Part shown: positions 56,155 through 64,000 of the stretch, one piece after another | How the letters are laid out: each line of letters begins with the position of its first letter | How positions within the stretch are numbered: the first letter of the stretch is position 1 | Assembly (NCBI GenBank): GCA_965223405.1 | Contig: CBDCWO010000006.1 | Location: 620,001-684,000 of the forward strand | Direction: 5' to 3' | Origin: CBDCWO01 sp965223405 | Lineage (GTDB): Bacteria; Bacteroidota; Bacteroidia; Chitinophagales; Saprospiraceae | DNA length: 64,000 nt | The notes under the pieces: model-generated | The model's database searches: none | The model's input: the letters and a program-made list of their open reading frames with translations, nothing else | What the model was told of the DNA's origin: nothing | Program-made: the position numbers and the translations under genes

Positions 56155-57429
56155 TTACATAACCCAATTAACACCAAACCTAAAAGTATAGGGATTAGTT
56201 CTCAATGAAAATTCGGATTGACCACTTCCCACAACAAACATGTGATGCATAAACATCCGAAATGAACTCGACTCTTTGAATTTCCAGGTATTTGCAAGTC
56301 GAAACAACGTTCCGTAATCCAATAGATTCATAAGCGTCACAATCTCGGAATCAAACGTATTAAGTTGATTTCGATAGTACCATCTGGAAAATAAATAACT
56401 TTTTCGCACCGGTGTAGACCCTTGTAGAGATAAGAGTATTTGATCCGAAGACTCAGCTAGTTGTGGGATGGAGTGATTGGTTTTTAGTTGATCGACAATA
56501 TTGAAATAATCATTCCACTCCGGCTCATTGTATCCATTGTTGAAGTGTAGGTACTCCAATACCCAATTGAGTTTTCTGGAGGGTGACCATTGCCCTCCAA
56601 AGAGGAAGCGAAATGTTTTGTCATCTCTTGATATGAATTGAAAACTGTCTACTGAAGCCGGATAGATACCAGGATTAAAGGAATCAAATAAAAACTCTCC
56701 ATGAATCTCTAAGGCGCTACCCAGGGCCACCGCACTATTCAATCCGACTTGATATTCAAGCGTCTGATCCAACCTTCCCACTAGTGAAAGATCAAAGGGA
56801 GCCATGTATCGGTAGTATCTTAAGGCAAAAGCATTTTGTTTTTCGTGTATTTTATTGTTGGTTGTAGAGGGTAACAATATGACATCGAATTGCCGTTTGT
56901 CATTGGTAAAAGACATTTGTACAACATCACTACCTGTAAGACGGTACAAATGGTCATTTGAATCATCAGGGCCTGGTGGTTTTGACACAATTGCGGTCGG
57001 ACTATTGACATATCCTACCCCCCATTTAATTTTTTTGCGACCAATAGAAAGACTGAATTGTTCATCAGAATAGGTATAATAACATTCTATAGCATCCAGT
57101 GATGGATCAAACTCCCATTTATCTTTAGTGTTTCCCGGGTTTTTAATTACAGTAGTGTTGCTTTCTCCACGCCAGTCCATCGCTAATCTACCACCTAACA
57201 ACTTAAATGATTGATTATAAAGTAAAACAGTCAATAAGGTAGTCGAAGGTTGCTTTGCTATGTTGTCCGGGTTTAAAAAATCGAAGTTTAGCTTGGATGT
57301 TTCGTATTCTGCTAAAAGGCGAAAATTCTGTGATTTTAGCAATGGGAATTTGAAGAAAAACAAAATGATCAATAATACAAGAAGTTTGTATTTTAATGAA
57401 TCACAATCCTTTAGATTCCGCTTATACAT
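56155..57429 (-). CDS. Outer-membrane beta-barrel-like protein
   Basis: The 424-residue product has a hydrophobic N-terminal signal (about 12-33). Many alternating strands with aromatic ends follow (F-S-L-S-I-G-R-K-K-I-K-W-G, F-A-L-R-Y-Y-R-Y-M, Y-Q-V-G-L-N-S-A-V). It ends F-R-F-G-V-N-W-V-M, with aromatic residues near the C-terminus as in barrels. The I-G-R-K-K-I-K-W-G-V-G segment resembles one in DUF1302/porin-like proteins. It is the last gene of the polyketide/ABC operon, 16 bases after the LolA-like gene, and would be the outer-membrane component. The assignment as a barrel rests on the strand pattern. Confidence 0.75.
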   Translation of the reverse strand: MYKRNLKDCDSLKYKLLVLLIILFFFKFPLLKSQNFRLLAEYETSKLNFDFLNPDNIAKQPSTTLLTVLLYNQSFKLLGGRLAMDWRGESNTTVIKNPGNTKDKWEFDPSLDAIECYYTYSDEQFSLSIGRKKIKWGVGYVNSPTAIVSKPPGPDDSNDHLYRLTGSDVVQMSFTNDKRQFDVILLPSTTNNKIHEKQNAFALRYYRYMAPFDLSLVGRLDQTLEYQVGLNSAVALGSALEIHGEFLFDSFNPGIYPASVDSFQFISRDDKTFRFLFGGQWSPSRKLNWVLEYLHFNNGYNEPEWNDYFNIVDQLKTNHSIPQLAESSDQILLSLQGSTPVRKSYLFSRWYYRNQLNTFDSEIVTLMNLLDYGTLFRLANTWKFKESSSFRMFMHHMFVVGSGQSEFSLRTNPYTFRFGVNWVM

Positions 57430-57445
57430 TTTCTAATTTATCAAT

Positions 57446-58213
57446 TCAGTGCACGATTTCCACCGACAAATCCGGCAAGTAAGTCTTGATAAAATATTTC
57501 TCAGGAAGATCATTTCGGGGAATAAATTGAGTAAAGGACAGAGTGCTTTTTTCGTCTTTATTCAGATGATCAGTGTAAACCATTTCGGTATTGACATTCT
57601 TTCCTCCAATTTTATCGTATTTGGTAAATTCAATGGTTTTAAAGTGTTTACCGGAGAGCAGGAATACCTCGCAGAACAAGGGCTTAGATGACTTGGCCTC
57701 AAGCCACAATTTTATCTTTTGGTAGGTTGCCCCTTTAGAATTGGCTGTTAAATGTAGTATAATAGTGGCTTGTCCTTTTATCGGATCGGGTGGCTTTTCC
57801 ATTTTTTCTATATCGTAATCTTTAGTCCAATGCAAGCGTGCCAGATCCCCATAAGATACCGATCCACTAAGTCTTTGTATCGGGGTTATTCGAGTGGGTC
57901 GTCTGGTTTCTTTCACAAAATACCACAGATCTTCTCCAAACATCAATAGGAGATTCCCTCTCTCAAATTTTGGTTCTAAGAAACCAGCCAAAGTCTTAAT
58001 CTCATCCTTAAAAAAAACCCGGTATTTACTGGTTTTTACTCCGCCTCTTCGCGCCGGAGCTTCCAGCTCGGCGATAATCTCCATTTGATCCCAGGGTGCT
58101 CTCTGTAGCTCCGCGGCCCTTAATATTTTCTCTGCATCGGGCTGAGTTATACCAATTTGCACATTTCCTAAAACTAATAAGAACGAAAATAACAGAGGTA
58201 CATTTTTGATCAT
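57446..58213 (-). CDS. LolA-like outer-membrane lipoprotein-sorting protein
   Basis: I take ATG 58211-58213 as the start, one base after the permease stop. Upstream in-frame starts would overlap the permease. The 255-residue product has a signal peptide. A LolA/TP0789-type half-barrel follows (A-E-K-I-L-R-A-A, Y-R-V-F-F-K-D, E-R-G-N-L-L-L-M-F-G-E-D-L-W-Y-F, R-L-S-G-S-V-S-Y-G-D-L-A, K-L-W-L-E-A). TP0789-type proteins accompany FtsX-like ABC permeases and are thought to carry lipids or lipoproteins across the periplasm. Here the cargo may be the polyketide product. Confidence 0.85.
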   Translation of the reverse strand: MIKNVPLLFSFLLVLGNVQIGITQPDAEKILRAAELQRAPWDQMEIIAELEAPARRGGVKTSKYRVFFKDEIKTLAGFLEPKFERGNLLLMFGEDLWYFVKETRRPTRITPIQRLSGSVSYGDLARLHWTKDYDIEKMEKPPDPIKGQATIILHLTANSKGATYQKIKLWLEAKSSKPLFCEVFLLSGKHFKTIEFTKYDKIGGKNVNTEMVYTDHLNKDEKSTLSFTQFIPRNDLPEKYFIKTYLPDLSVEIVH

Positions 58214-58214
58214 A

Positions 58215-59492
58215 TTAAGCATAATCCAAAGATTCAATTATGGTCATTTTACGAATAATAAATAAAGACGACAGACCAGAAAAGGTGATCGCAAAGACTA
58301 TTGCTAATGCAATGCCCGGATGATAACTGGTGACATGATGGATTTGTAAGGCATACCCGCTTCCCTGCCCGGGAATGGGAGGCATCTGAATTTGTAAATA
58401 ATTGATTAAATAGCTCAATCCAAGTTGAAGCATAAATCCCAGGGTAACTCCAGCGATACCTAATAAGAATGATTCCATCATAAAAACGGATGTGATGTAT
58501 TTGATTTTAAGTCCCATGGCTCTTAACGTTCCAATTTCTCTGGATCGTTCCATAGTAGTCATATTAATAATATTCCAACAACTTAATATTACGATGGCCA
58601 AAATAATTATACCGTTAAACGAAAATATGAGTTTAAACAAATCACGGATGGAAGTGTAAAATTTTCCTAATTCATTCCAAGGCACCAATTTCAAGGTAGA
58701 ACTTTTCGGTGATACTAATTGGGATTTGGTATTTTCTACCTTGTTTGATAAGCCGGAACGATTATGATACATAATAGCCATGCGGCTAATTTTATCGGTA
58801 TTGATAAGTCGTTGAACAACCGGGATGTGTGTGCATAGATAAAACTTATTGACCATTTCAAGCCCAGTATTAATCGTACTTACTAATTGCACGTCATCAG
58901 CATTAACCGCGCCATCGACTGTAGTACTATATATCATCAAGTAATCACCAGGACTAGCGGATAGTGACTCTGCCAAAGTAGTACCCAAAATGACACCGTA
59001 CACAGAAGTATCCAGTGGACGAACTTCATCTCCCAATCTTAAATTGTCTCTCAATTTAGTTAGTTGATCTCTCAATTTTGCTTCCGCTTCCGGTTTGATG
59101 CCATATCCCATAAAAGGCAAGGACTTATCACCATTGGATATCAATCCTCCAAATTTTATGCGGGGTAAAACGTAGTCTATTTCAGGTTGAGATTCCAGTT
59201 TGCTAATCATATTCTCAAAGTCATCTAAGCCAAACTCCATGGCAAACTCTTCATCTCTTTCGTCGAGTCTGGCATCGTAAATTTGAGCATGTCCAGTACC
59301 TCCTTCACCACTAAAGCCAAGTCCAATAGTCATCTCCTGCAATCCATAAATAGAGAAAGAGAAATAGCCCATGGCCAAAGCCATGGCAGCAAATCCGGTG
59401 GCAGCTATCAATAAAGTAAATAAAGATCTTCGACGGTTACGAAACAGGTTTTTATAAGCGAGGATCCATAATTTCTTAAATGTATGCCCCAT
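58215..59492 (-). CDS. FtsX/MacB-type ABC transporter permease
   Basis: The start is ATG 59490-59492 (M-G-H-T-F-K-K-L), one base after the ATPase stop; an upstream start inside the ATPase gene is unlikely. The 425-residue protein has an N-terminal membrane helix (about 20-43). A large periplasmic domain of the MacB type follows (about 45-260), then three C-terminal helices (about 295-318, 345-370 and 385-415) with an R-E-I-G-T-L-R-A-M-G coupling motif, which is diagnostic. It pairs with the LolD-like ATPase and the LolA-like protein in a mechanotransmission-type exporter. Confidence 0.93.
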   Translation of the reverse strand: MGHTFKKLWILAYKNLFRNRRRSLFTLLIAATGFAAMALAMGYFSFSIYGLQEMTIGLGFSGEGGTGHAQIYDARLDERDEEFAMEFGLDDFENMISKLESQPEIDYVLPRIKFGGLISNGDKSLPFMGYGIKPEAEAKLRDQLTKLRDNLRLGDEVRPLDTSVYGVILGTTLAESLSASPGDYLMIYSTTVDGAVNADDVQLVSTINTGLEMVNKFYLCTHIPVVQRLINTDKISRMAIMYHNRSGLSNKVENTKSQLVSPKSSTLKLVPWNELGKFYTSIRDLFKLIFSFNGIIILAIVILSCWNIINMTTMERSREIGTLRAMGLKIKYITSVFMMESFLLGIAGVTLGFMLQLGLSYLINYLQIQMPPIPGQGSGYALQIHHVTSYHPGIALAIVFAITFSGLSSLFIIRKMTIIESLDYA

Positions 59493-59493
59493 A

Positions 59494-60162
59494 CTATAGA
59501 ATTTTACCGTCACGAATATGGACCTTGATACTTGCTCTGGCGATAACATCCGGATCATGCGATGCGATTACCAATGTTACGCCTTCATCTTGATTTAGTT
59601 GTTCGAACAAGTCCATAATGGATGCGGAGGTGTTCCTATCCAAATTTGCAGTAGGCTCATCTGCAATAATAATGGTTGGTTTACCAGCCAGGGCTCTGGC
59701 AATTGAAACCCGTTGTCTTTGCCCTCCGGAAAGATGAGCTGGTTTGTGATACATCCGATCTTCCAAACCTACTTTCTCAAGGACTTCTTTGACTTGCCTG
59801 TCGATTTGAGCAGGATTTTTATATTTAAATATCAGGGGTAGTTCTACATTTTCATAGGCATTCAATACCGGAACTAAATTGAACGATTGAAATACAAATC
59901 CGATTTTTTGCATGCGAAGGTCATAGAGTTGCTCCAGTGGCACTTCTGTAACATCCTCTCCATCAATGGTTAGTTTACCTTTCGATGGTTTGTCCAGACA
60001 TCCAAGTATATTTAAGAAAGTAGATTTGCCACTTCCCGAAGGTCCTGCTATAACCATAAAGTCACCCTGGTTGATCGTATAATCAATTTGGTCTAATGCC
60101 CTGATTTCATTATTTCCCAGGTAATAGATCTTAGATAAGTTAGTGAATTGTGATGCGATCAT
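59494..60162 (-). CDS. LolD/MacB-type ABC transporter ATPase
   Basis: The 222-residue protein has a Walker A motif G-P-S-G-S-G-K-S-T (40-48), a Q-loop (F-Q-S-F), the signature L-S-G-G-Q (144-148), and Walker B I-I-I-A-D-E-P (D167-E168) followed by a T-A-N-L-D D-loop. A switch His lies in I-A-S-H-D-P. It begins seven bases after the polyketide synthase stop and precedes the permease by one base. It energises extraction of a lipid-like or lipoprotein substrate from the inner membrane. Confidence 0.96.
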   Translation of the reverse strand: MIASQFTNLSKIYYLGNNEIRALDQIDYTINQGDFMVIAGPSGSGKSTFLNILGCLDKPSKGKLTIDGEDVTEVPLEQLYDLRMQKIGFVFQSFNLVPVLNAYENVELPLIFKYKNPAQIDRQVKEVLEKVGLEDRMYHKPAHLSGGQRQRVSIARALAGKPTIIIADEPTANLDRNTSASIMDLFEQLNQDEGVTLVIASHDPDVIARASIKVHIRDGKIL

Positions 60163-60169
60163 TTTTAAC

Positions 60170-63100
60170 TTATTCGCCTCCGGATTTTACTTGCTTACAT
60201 ATCAATTTGGCTAATCCAAATACTGTAGGTTCTCTTGTCAATTCAATCGGTGAAATTACAATTTTAAAAGTTCGCTCTAATTTTCCTTGCATCTCCAATG
60301 CCATCAATGAGTCTAACCCAATTTCATTAAAACCATCTTCATCTAAGATTTGTTTTGAGTCGATTCCCAGCATTCTTCCTACGGTATCCTTTACATAATC
60401 AATAACTATCGTTATAGCTTGTTCTTCAGGCATTGAAAGTATGGTACTTCGAATTTTTGTCTTGGTTTTTGATTGTTGAGCCGTTTTGGAGTAGAAGTCA
60501 TAAAGTTCCTTTACTTTCATAGTTGGAGCTCCTAAGCCAGAGGCTTTCCAATATTTGAAGAAGTTGACCCGATAGGCTCCAACCCGTGTTATTTGATTGT
60601 TCTTGGCAAATTCAGTCAATTGTAAAGCTTGTATCGTAGGTAATAAATCGACTCCTATAGTCTCTAATCGCTGACCGATGACTTGATTGCGAGCAATGAA
60701 TCCCGTATTAAGTAAAGGTCCATAATCGACTACTGTTGCAGGTAATCCTAAATTTTTTCGGTAGTAGGCCAAATTATCAATAAATGAATTGGCCGAGGCA
60801 TAACTTACCTGACCCGCATTACCAAGCAGTGCGGCAATGGAAGAAGTAAGGACAAAATAGTCCAAATCAAGATCCAGACTTGCCTGATGCAAGTTCCAGG
60901 CTCCAACTACTTTCGACGAATAAACCACTTCAAATGATTCGGCATCAATATTCGTAAGAAACTGATCTTTGTATACATTAGCTGCATGAATTATTCCTCT
61001 AATGGGTGGAAAGGCTTCCTTAATCTCAGCAAAAGTTTCTTTGACCGCTTTTTCATCAGTTACATCCAGTTGTAATGGAATGAGATTTATATCCTTTAAA
61101 TCTTTTAACTTTTCCCTTACATATTCGACCTTTTGTGAATCGGGTTCAGAGCGACTTAACAAAATTAGGTTTTTTGCTCCAATGGATACCAGAAACTTTG
61201 CATATTCTGACCCAAATCCACTTGTAGCCCCACTGATAATATAGGTGGCTTCGGTGGAGGGAGGATTCCATGTACCGTATCTAGGTTTTATTGTTTTTGG
61301 TTTACTATCAAATGAAATAATAAGTTTACCTACATGTTCGCCTTTTGACATTTTGCGAAATGCTTGTTTGATTTGTTTTGCGGAAAAAACCTCTAGTGGA
61401 ATTGGGTAATATCCCTTTTGCCGATCAAATTTCTCGAATACGTAGTTAGAAAAATGTTTCAATACTGCTGAACCACTGGTCATTAATGCACTTAAATCTA
61501 TAACATGAAACGAAATGTTTTCACGAAACTTAAACAACCCGGTGCTTCTATTAAGATAAATATCGCGTTTCCCAATTTCCAAAAATCTTCCAAAAGGTGC
61601 TAACAATTCCAAGCTAGTTTCCTGAGCTTCACCAGCCAATGAATTTAGAATTACATCAATCCCTTTGTCATTTGTATCCCGCCGAATTTCATCGGCGAAA
61701 GACAAATCCCTACTATTGTATACATTCTTCACCCCTAAGGCTTTTAACAAAGGTTGTTTGGCTTTACTCGCCGTCGCATATATTTCGGCACCTGTCTGTT
61801 GTGCTATTTGGATCGCTGCCAGACCGACCCCTCCGGCTGCGGCATGTATCAAAACGGAGTCATGTGGCTTTAGTTTTCCAATTTCTTTGAGTGCGTAATA
61901 TGCGGTCATAAATGCTACCGGAATGGTAGCACATTCTTCGAATGTAAAATCAGATGGTTTCGGGAAGAGCAAGCTTTCATGAGTTATCACATGGGAAGCT
62001 AGGCAGGAACTTCCAATAGCAATCACCTTATCACCACATTGCCAATCGGTAACTTTTCCACCCACCCTGCTGACAATCCCGCTGCACTCATCGCCTAATT
62101 TGAGATAATCATCCGAATCTGCAGGATAAAGGCCCAGAGTCTTAAGCACATCCCTAAAATTCAAGGCGGCCGCATGTACTTTAATTTCTACCGAATGATC
62201 ATCTAATTCTTTGGGTTCGAATTCCGAGAATTCCAAACTGTCAATTGTATTTCCGGATCCGATTCTCAATTGATATTTTTCACCAATTACCTGGGGATTT
62301 TCTCTTTCTATTAATTCATCCGGATATAACAAGGAACCTTTTTTTATCCTGGCCCCCAATCTGTGATTATTTCTATAGGCTATTTCGCCTTCAATATCGT
62401 CCGCAAGCGAAAGTTCTTTACAGATTATTGATAAGTTATCCTTAAGCGAAACTACCGGATCTAAATCCACCCACTTTAATTTAAGGTCAGTATATTCTGA
62501 TTGGAGGCACGAAATCATGCCCGGAATTGGAGCCTGTCTCATGTTTACTTCAACCGAATAAGGAGGTGTTGCTATGGCTCCCTTTGAAAATACAAATAGT
62601 TTTGGAAGTTTATCCGGAGAATTTTGGACGATTGATTGGAATAATTCGATTACTTTCATCCACCCAGGTATCAGGTTTGACCTGAGATAATTTGTTGAAA
62701 ACGACAGGTTATTATCCAATAATTGATAAAGCAAAATTATATCAATATTTTCATTCAGGGTAGTAGGCCATTTTTGTTTATGATTGTCCAGGGATATCCA
62801 ATCGACTGATTTATATAGTCTGGACTTGTTAATCGTTTCTACGATCTTAATCCCATTTTCGATACCTTCAGTTACCAGATAAGCCACTCTTTGAGAAAGA
62901 TTGACTTGGTCCTGTTCGAATTTCACCGTACTTGGATTACTCTCACCATTTTCAACTTTATCCTCTGGAATTACCCATAAATTGGCTTGGGATTGGTTTG
63001 CGGAACTATTGTTTTTATAGTTTATTTCAGCGTGTTTTAAAACGGAGTTCCAAACGGAATCAAAACACAGATGACCTGGTCTTTTTGATCTCACCAGATT

Positions 63101-64000
63101 GGGAAAAGACAATCCATCGGTATGCACAAGACTTGAGTAATATGGAACTTCCAGGGATTCGTGGATCCAGAAAATTCCACCCGCATCTAACAATCCGCGC
63201 AATTCGAATAAAATAACTTTGGCCTGGTCCGGCATAATAGCAGGATCGCTATGTAAAATGATTACATCGAACAACATGTCATCCCAAGGTCGTTCTGTAG
63301 TAGGGCTCATAATGTTCCAGGAATGGACGGCAAAATTGGGACCTGAGAATTTAGATTTTATATTGGCTGCCCTTTCTCCCGAATCGGTGCAAATAGTCCA
63401 GTCAATAGCTTTGACACTTTGATAACTCTCAGCCAAATATCCATCTTCACTATTAATCTCCAACACTTTAATGTTTGGAAATTTTATGTGAGATCCAATT
63501 CCGTCCAGCAACAAATTATAAATTTCCGGATTCTTCTCCCACCATCTTAAAGACTGTTTTTGTGCACTTGGATGATCATCAGTTAATAATGTTGTCAAAT
63601 TTGAACCATTCCTCAGAATTGGAAGTAAAAATGAGGTGAATTCAGGATGTGTTTTTAAAAATAAGGATTTGTAGTTTTGGTTATTAATCCCATTGAATTG
63701 AATCTTCCATTTGTCCTTGGTTTTTTTAATCCCTAAATCTCTTAGATCTATTTCCTCCAAAGATTTTTGCACGAACGGTACAAATCTTCTATTAATTCTT
63801 AACTCGGAAATAATGTCTTCAATGCTCAATTGCTGTCCATTCAGTTCTTTAAGCCCTAAATCGACCAACGCCCGGGCGGTCTCCTCGACTGCAATCCGGT
63901 TGAAATGTTCAGTAACTTGTAAACTTTTTACCGTTCCAACCGGTTTCAAAACATGTTTTTGATGATGGCTACTCTCCTCTAATTCCTCCCAATGCAGGTA
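60170..64000 (-). CDS. Reducing type I polyketide synthase, C-terminal part (5' end outside window)
   Basis: The frame is open to the right window edge (17 codons beyond a possible TTG at 63949), so the N-terminal ketosynthase, acyltransferase and dehydratase domains are presumed to lie outside. Counting from 63949, four regions are visible. Residues 150-300 form a methyltransferase-like fold whose SAM loop is E-I-N-S-E-D-G and looks inactive. Residues 560-830 are an enoylreductase with L-I-H-A-A-A-G-G-V-G. Residues 900-1090 are a ketoreductase with S-G-A-T-S-G-F-G, the T-S-S-I-A serine and Y-A-S-A-N. A carrier domain has Ser in G-L-D-S-L-M-A-L (about 1213). No thioesterase follows. The product is probably a reduced acyl chain, exported by the downstream transporter. 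Confidence 0.92.
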   Translation of the reverse strand, partial: YLHWEELEESSHHQKHVLKPVGTVKSLQVTEHFNRIAVEETARALVDLGLKELNGQQLSIEDIISELRINRRFVPFVQKSLEEIDLRDLGIKKTKDKWKIQFNGINNQNYKSLFLKTHPEFTSFLLPILRNGSNLTTLLTDDHPSAQKQSLRWWEKNPEIYNLLLDGIGSHIKFPNIKVLEINSEDGYLAESYQSVKAIDWTICTDSGERAANIKSKFSGPNFAVHSWNIMSPTTERPWDDMLFDVIILHSDPAIMPDQAKVILFELRGLLDAGGIFWIHESLEVPYYSSLVHTDGLSFPNLVRSKRPGHLCFDSVWNSVLKHAEINYKNNSSANQSQANLWVIPEDKVENGESNPSTVKFEQDQVNLSQRVAYLVTEGIENGIKIVETINKSRLYKSVDWISLDNHKQKWPTTLNENIDIILLYQLLDNNLSFSTNYLRSNLIPGWMKVIELFQSIVQNSPDKLPKLFVFSKGAIATPPYSVEVNMRQAPIPGMISCLQSEYTDLKLKWVDLDPVVSLKDNLSIICKELSLADDIEGEIAYRNNHRLGARIKKGSLLYPDELIERENPQVIGEKYQLRIGSGNTIDSLEFSEFEPKELDDHSVEIKVHAAALNFRDVLKTLGLYPADSDDYLKLGDECSGIVSRVGGKVTDWQCGDKVIAIGSSCLASHVITHESLLFPKPSDFTFEECATIPVAFMTAYYALKEIGKLKPHDSVLIHAAAGGVGLAAIQIAQQTGAEIYATASKAKQPLLKALGVKNVYNSRDLSFADEIRRDTNDKGIDVILNSLAGEAQETSLELLAPFGRFLEIGKRDIYLNRSTGLFKFRENISFHVIDLSALMTSGSAVLKHFSNYVFEKFDRQKGYYPIPLEVFSAKQIKQAFRKMSKGEHVGKLIISFDSKPKTIKPRYGTWNPPSTEATYIISGATSGFGSEYAKFLVSIGAKNLILLSRSEPDSQKVEYVREKLKDLKDINLIPLQLDVTDEKAVKETFAEIKEAFPPIRGIIHAANVYKDQFLTNIDAESFEVVYSSKVVGAWNLHQASLDLDLDYFVLTSSIAALLGNAGQVSYASANSFIDNLAYYRKNLGLPATVVDYGPLLNTGFIARNQVIGQRLETIGVDLLPTIQALQLTEFAKNNQITRVGAYRVNFFKYWKASGLGAPTMKVKELYDFYSKTAQQSKTKTKIRSTILSMPEEQAITIVIDYVKDTVGRMLGIDSKQILDEDGFNEIGLDSLMALEMQGKLERTFKIVISPIELTREPTVFGLAKLICKQVKSGGE

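Overview
The window looks like chromosomal DNA of a Bacteroidota bacterium, most likely a Saprospiria-type environmental lineage. This rests on type IX secretion C-terminal sorting domains, LytTR/LytS two-component genes, paired BlaI/M56 modules, a DUF1501 + PSD1 cytochrome pair, a TTG-N19-TAnnTTTG promoter, weak ribosome binding sites and very repeat-rich intergenic DNA. No rRNA, tRNA or CRISPR array was recognised.

Left part (1-15.9 kb): a DUF1501 gene cut by the window edge follows a large PSD1/DUF1549/DUF1553 haem lipoprotein. Then about 8.3 kb of apparently non-coding tandem array (eight units of 0.8-1.2 kb) runs to a GNAT acetyltransferase. Next comes an AAA/DUF4143 ATPase flanked by 225-bp direct repeats, with a remnant of its own 5' end upstream.

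15.9-28.7 kb: a giant secreted protein gene made of almost identical 234-bp (78-residue) HYR-like repeats, 26 in one run, ends in a T9SS sorting domain. It is interrupted near its 3' end by one unit full of small deletions. A divergent two-gene unit encodes a small T9SS protein and a 700-residue secreted protein with six Asp-rich repeats.

28.7-44.3 kb: small genes sit in a mosaic of mobile debris. A REP-associated transposase is split by a TA-flanked element. A LytS/LytTR pair, a DUF1761 protein, a YciI-like lipoprotein, an AraC regulator and an NTF2-like protein follow. A 250-bp tandem array is interrupted by a DUF559 nuclease gene, itself hit by an ISAs1-type element with a 16-bp inverted repeat and 10-bp target duplication. 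Then come an Smr-domain protein, an OmpA lipoprotein, a DUF4838 lipoprotein and a small membrane protein.

44.6-56.1 kb: two BlaI-BlaR1(M56) modules point toward each other on either side of a sucrose-phosphate synthase/phosphatase fusion. Both have unusual C-terminal domains (beta-propeller-like; Gln/Glu/Met coiled coil) and both have inverted repeats at their promoters. RsgA, a VOC protein and a GH32-like glycosidase follow; synthase and glycosidase suggest sucrose or fructoside turnover. A 162-bp palindromic element abuts rsgA and supplies the last base of its stop codon.

56.2-64 kb: a compact minus-strand operon encodes a reducing type I polyketide synthase (only its inactive-looking methyltransferase, enoylreductase, ketoreductase and carrier domains are in the window), a LolD/MacB-type ATPase, an FtsX-type permease, a LolA-like periplasmic protein and an outer-membrane barrel-like protein. 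Gaps are 1-16 bases. I read it as a make-and-export pathway for a polyketide lipid and consider it the best candidate for an undescribed system here.
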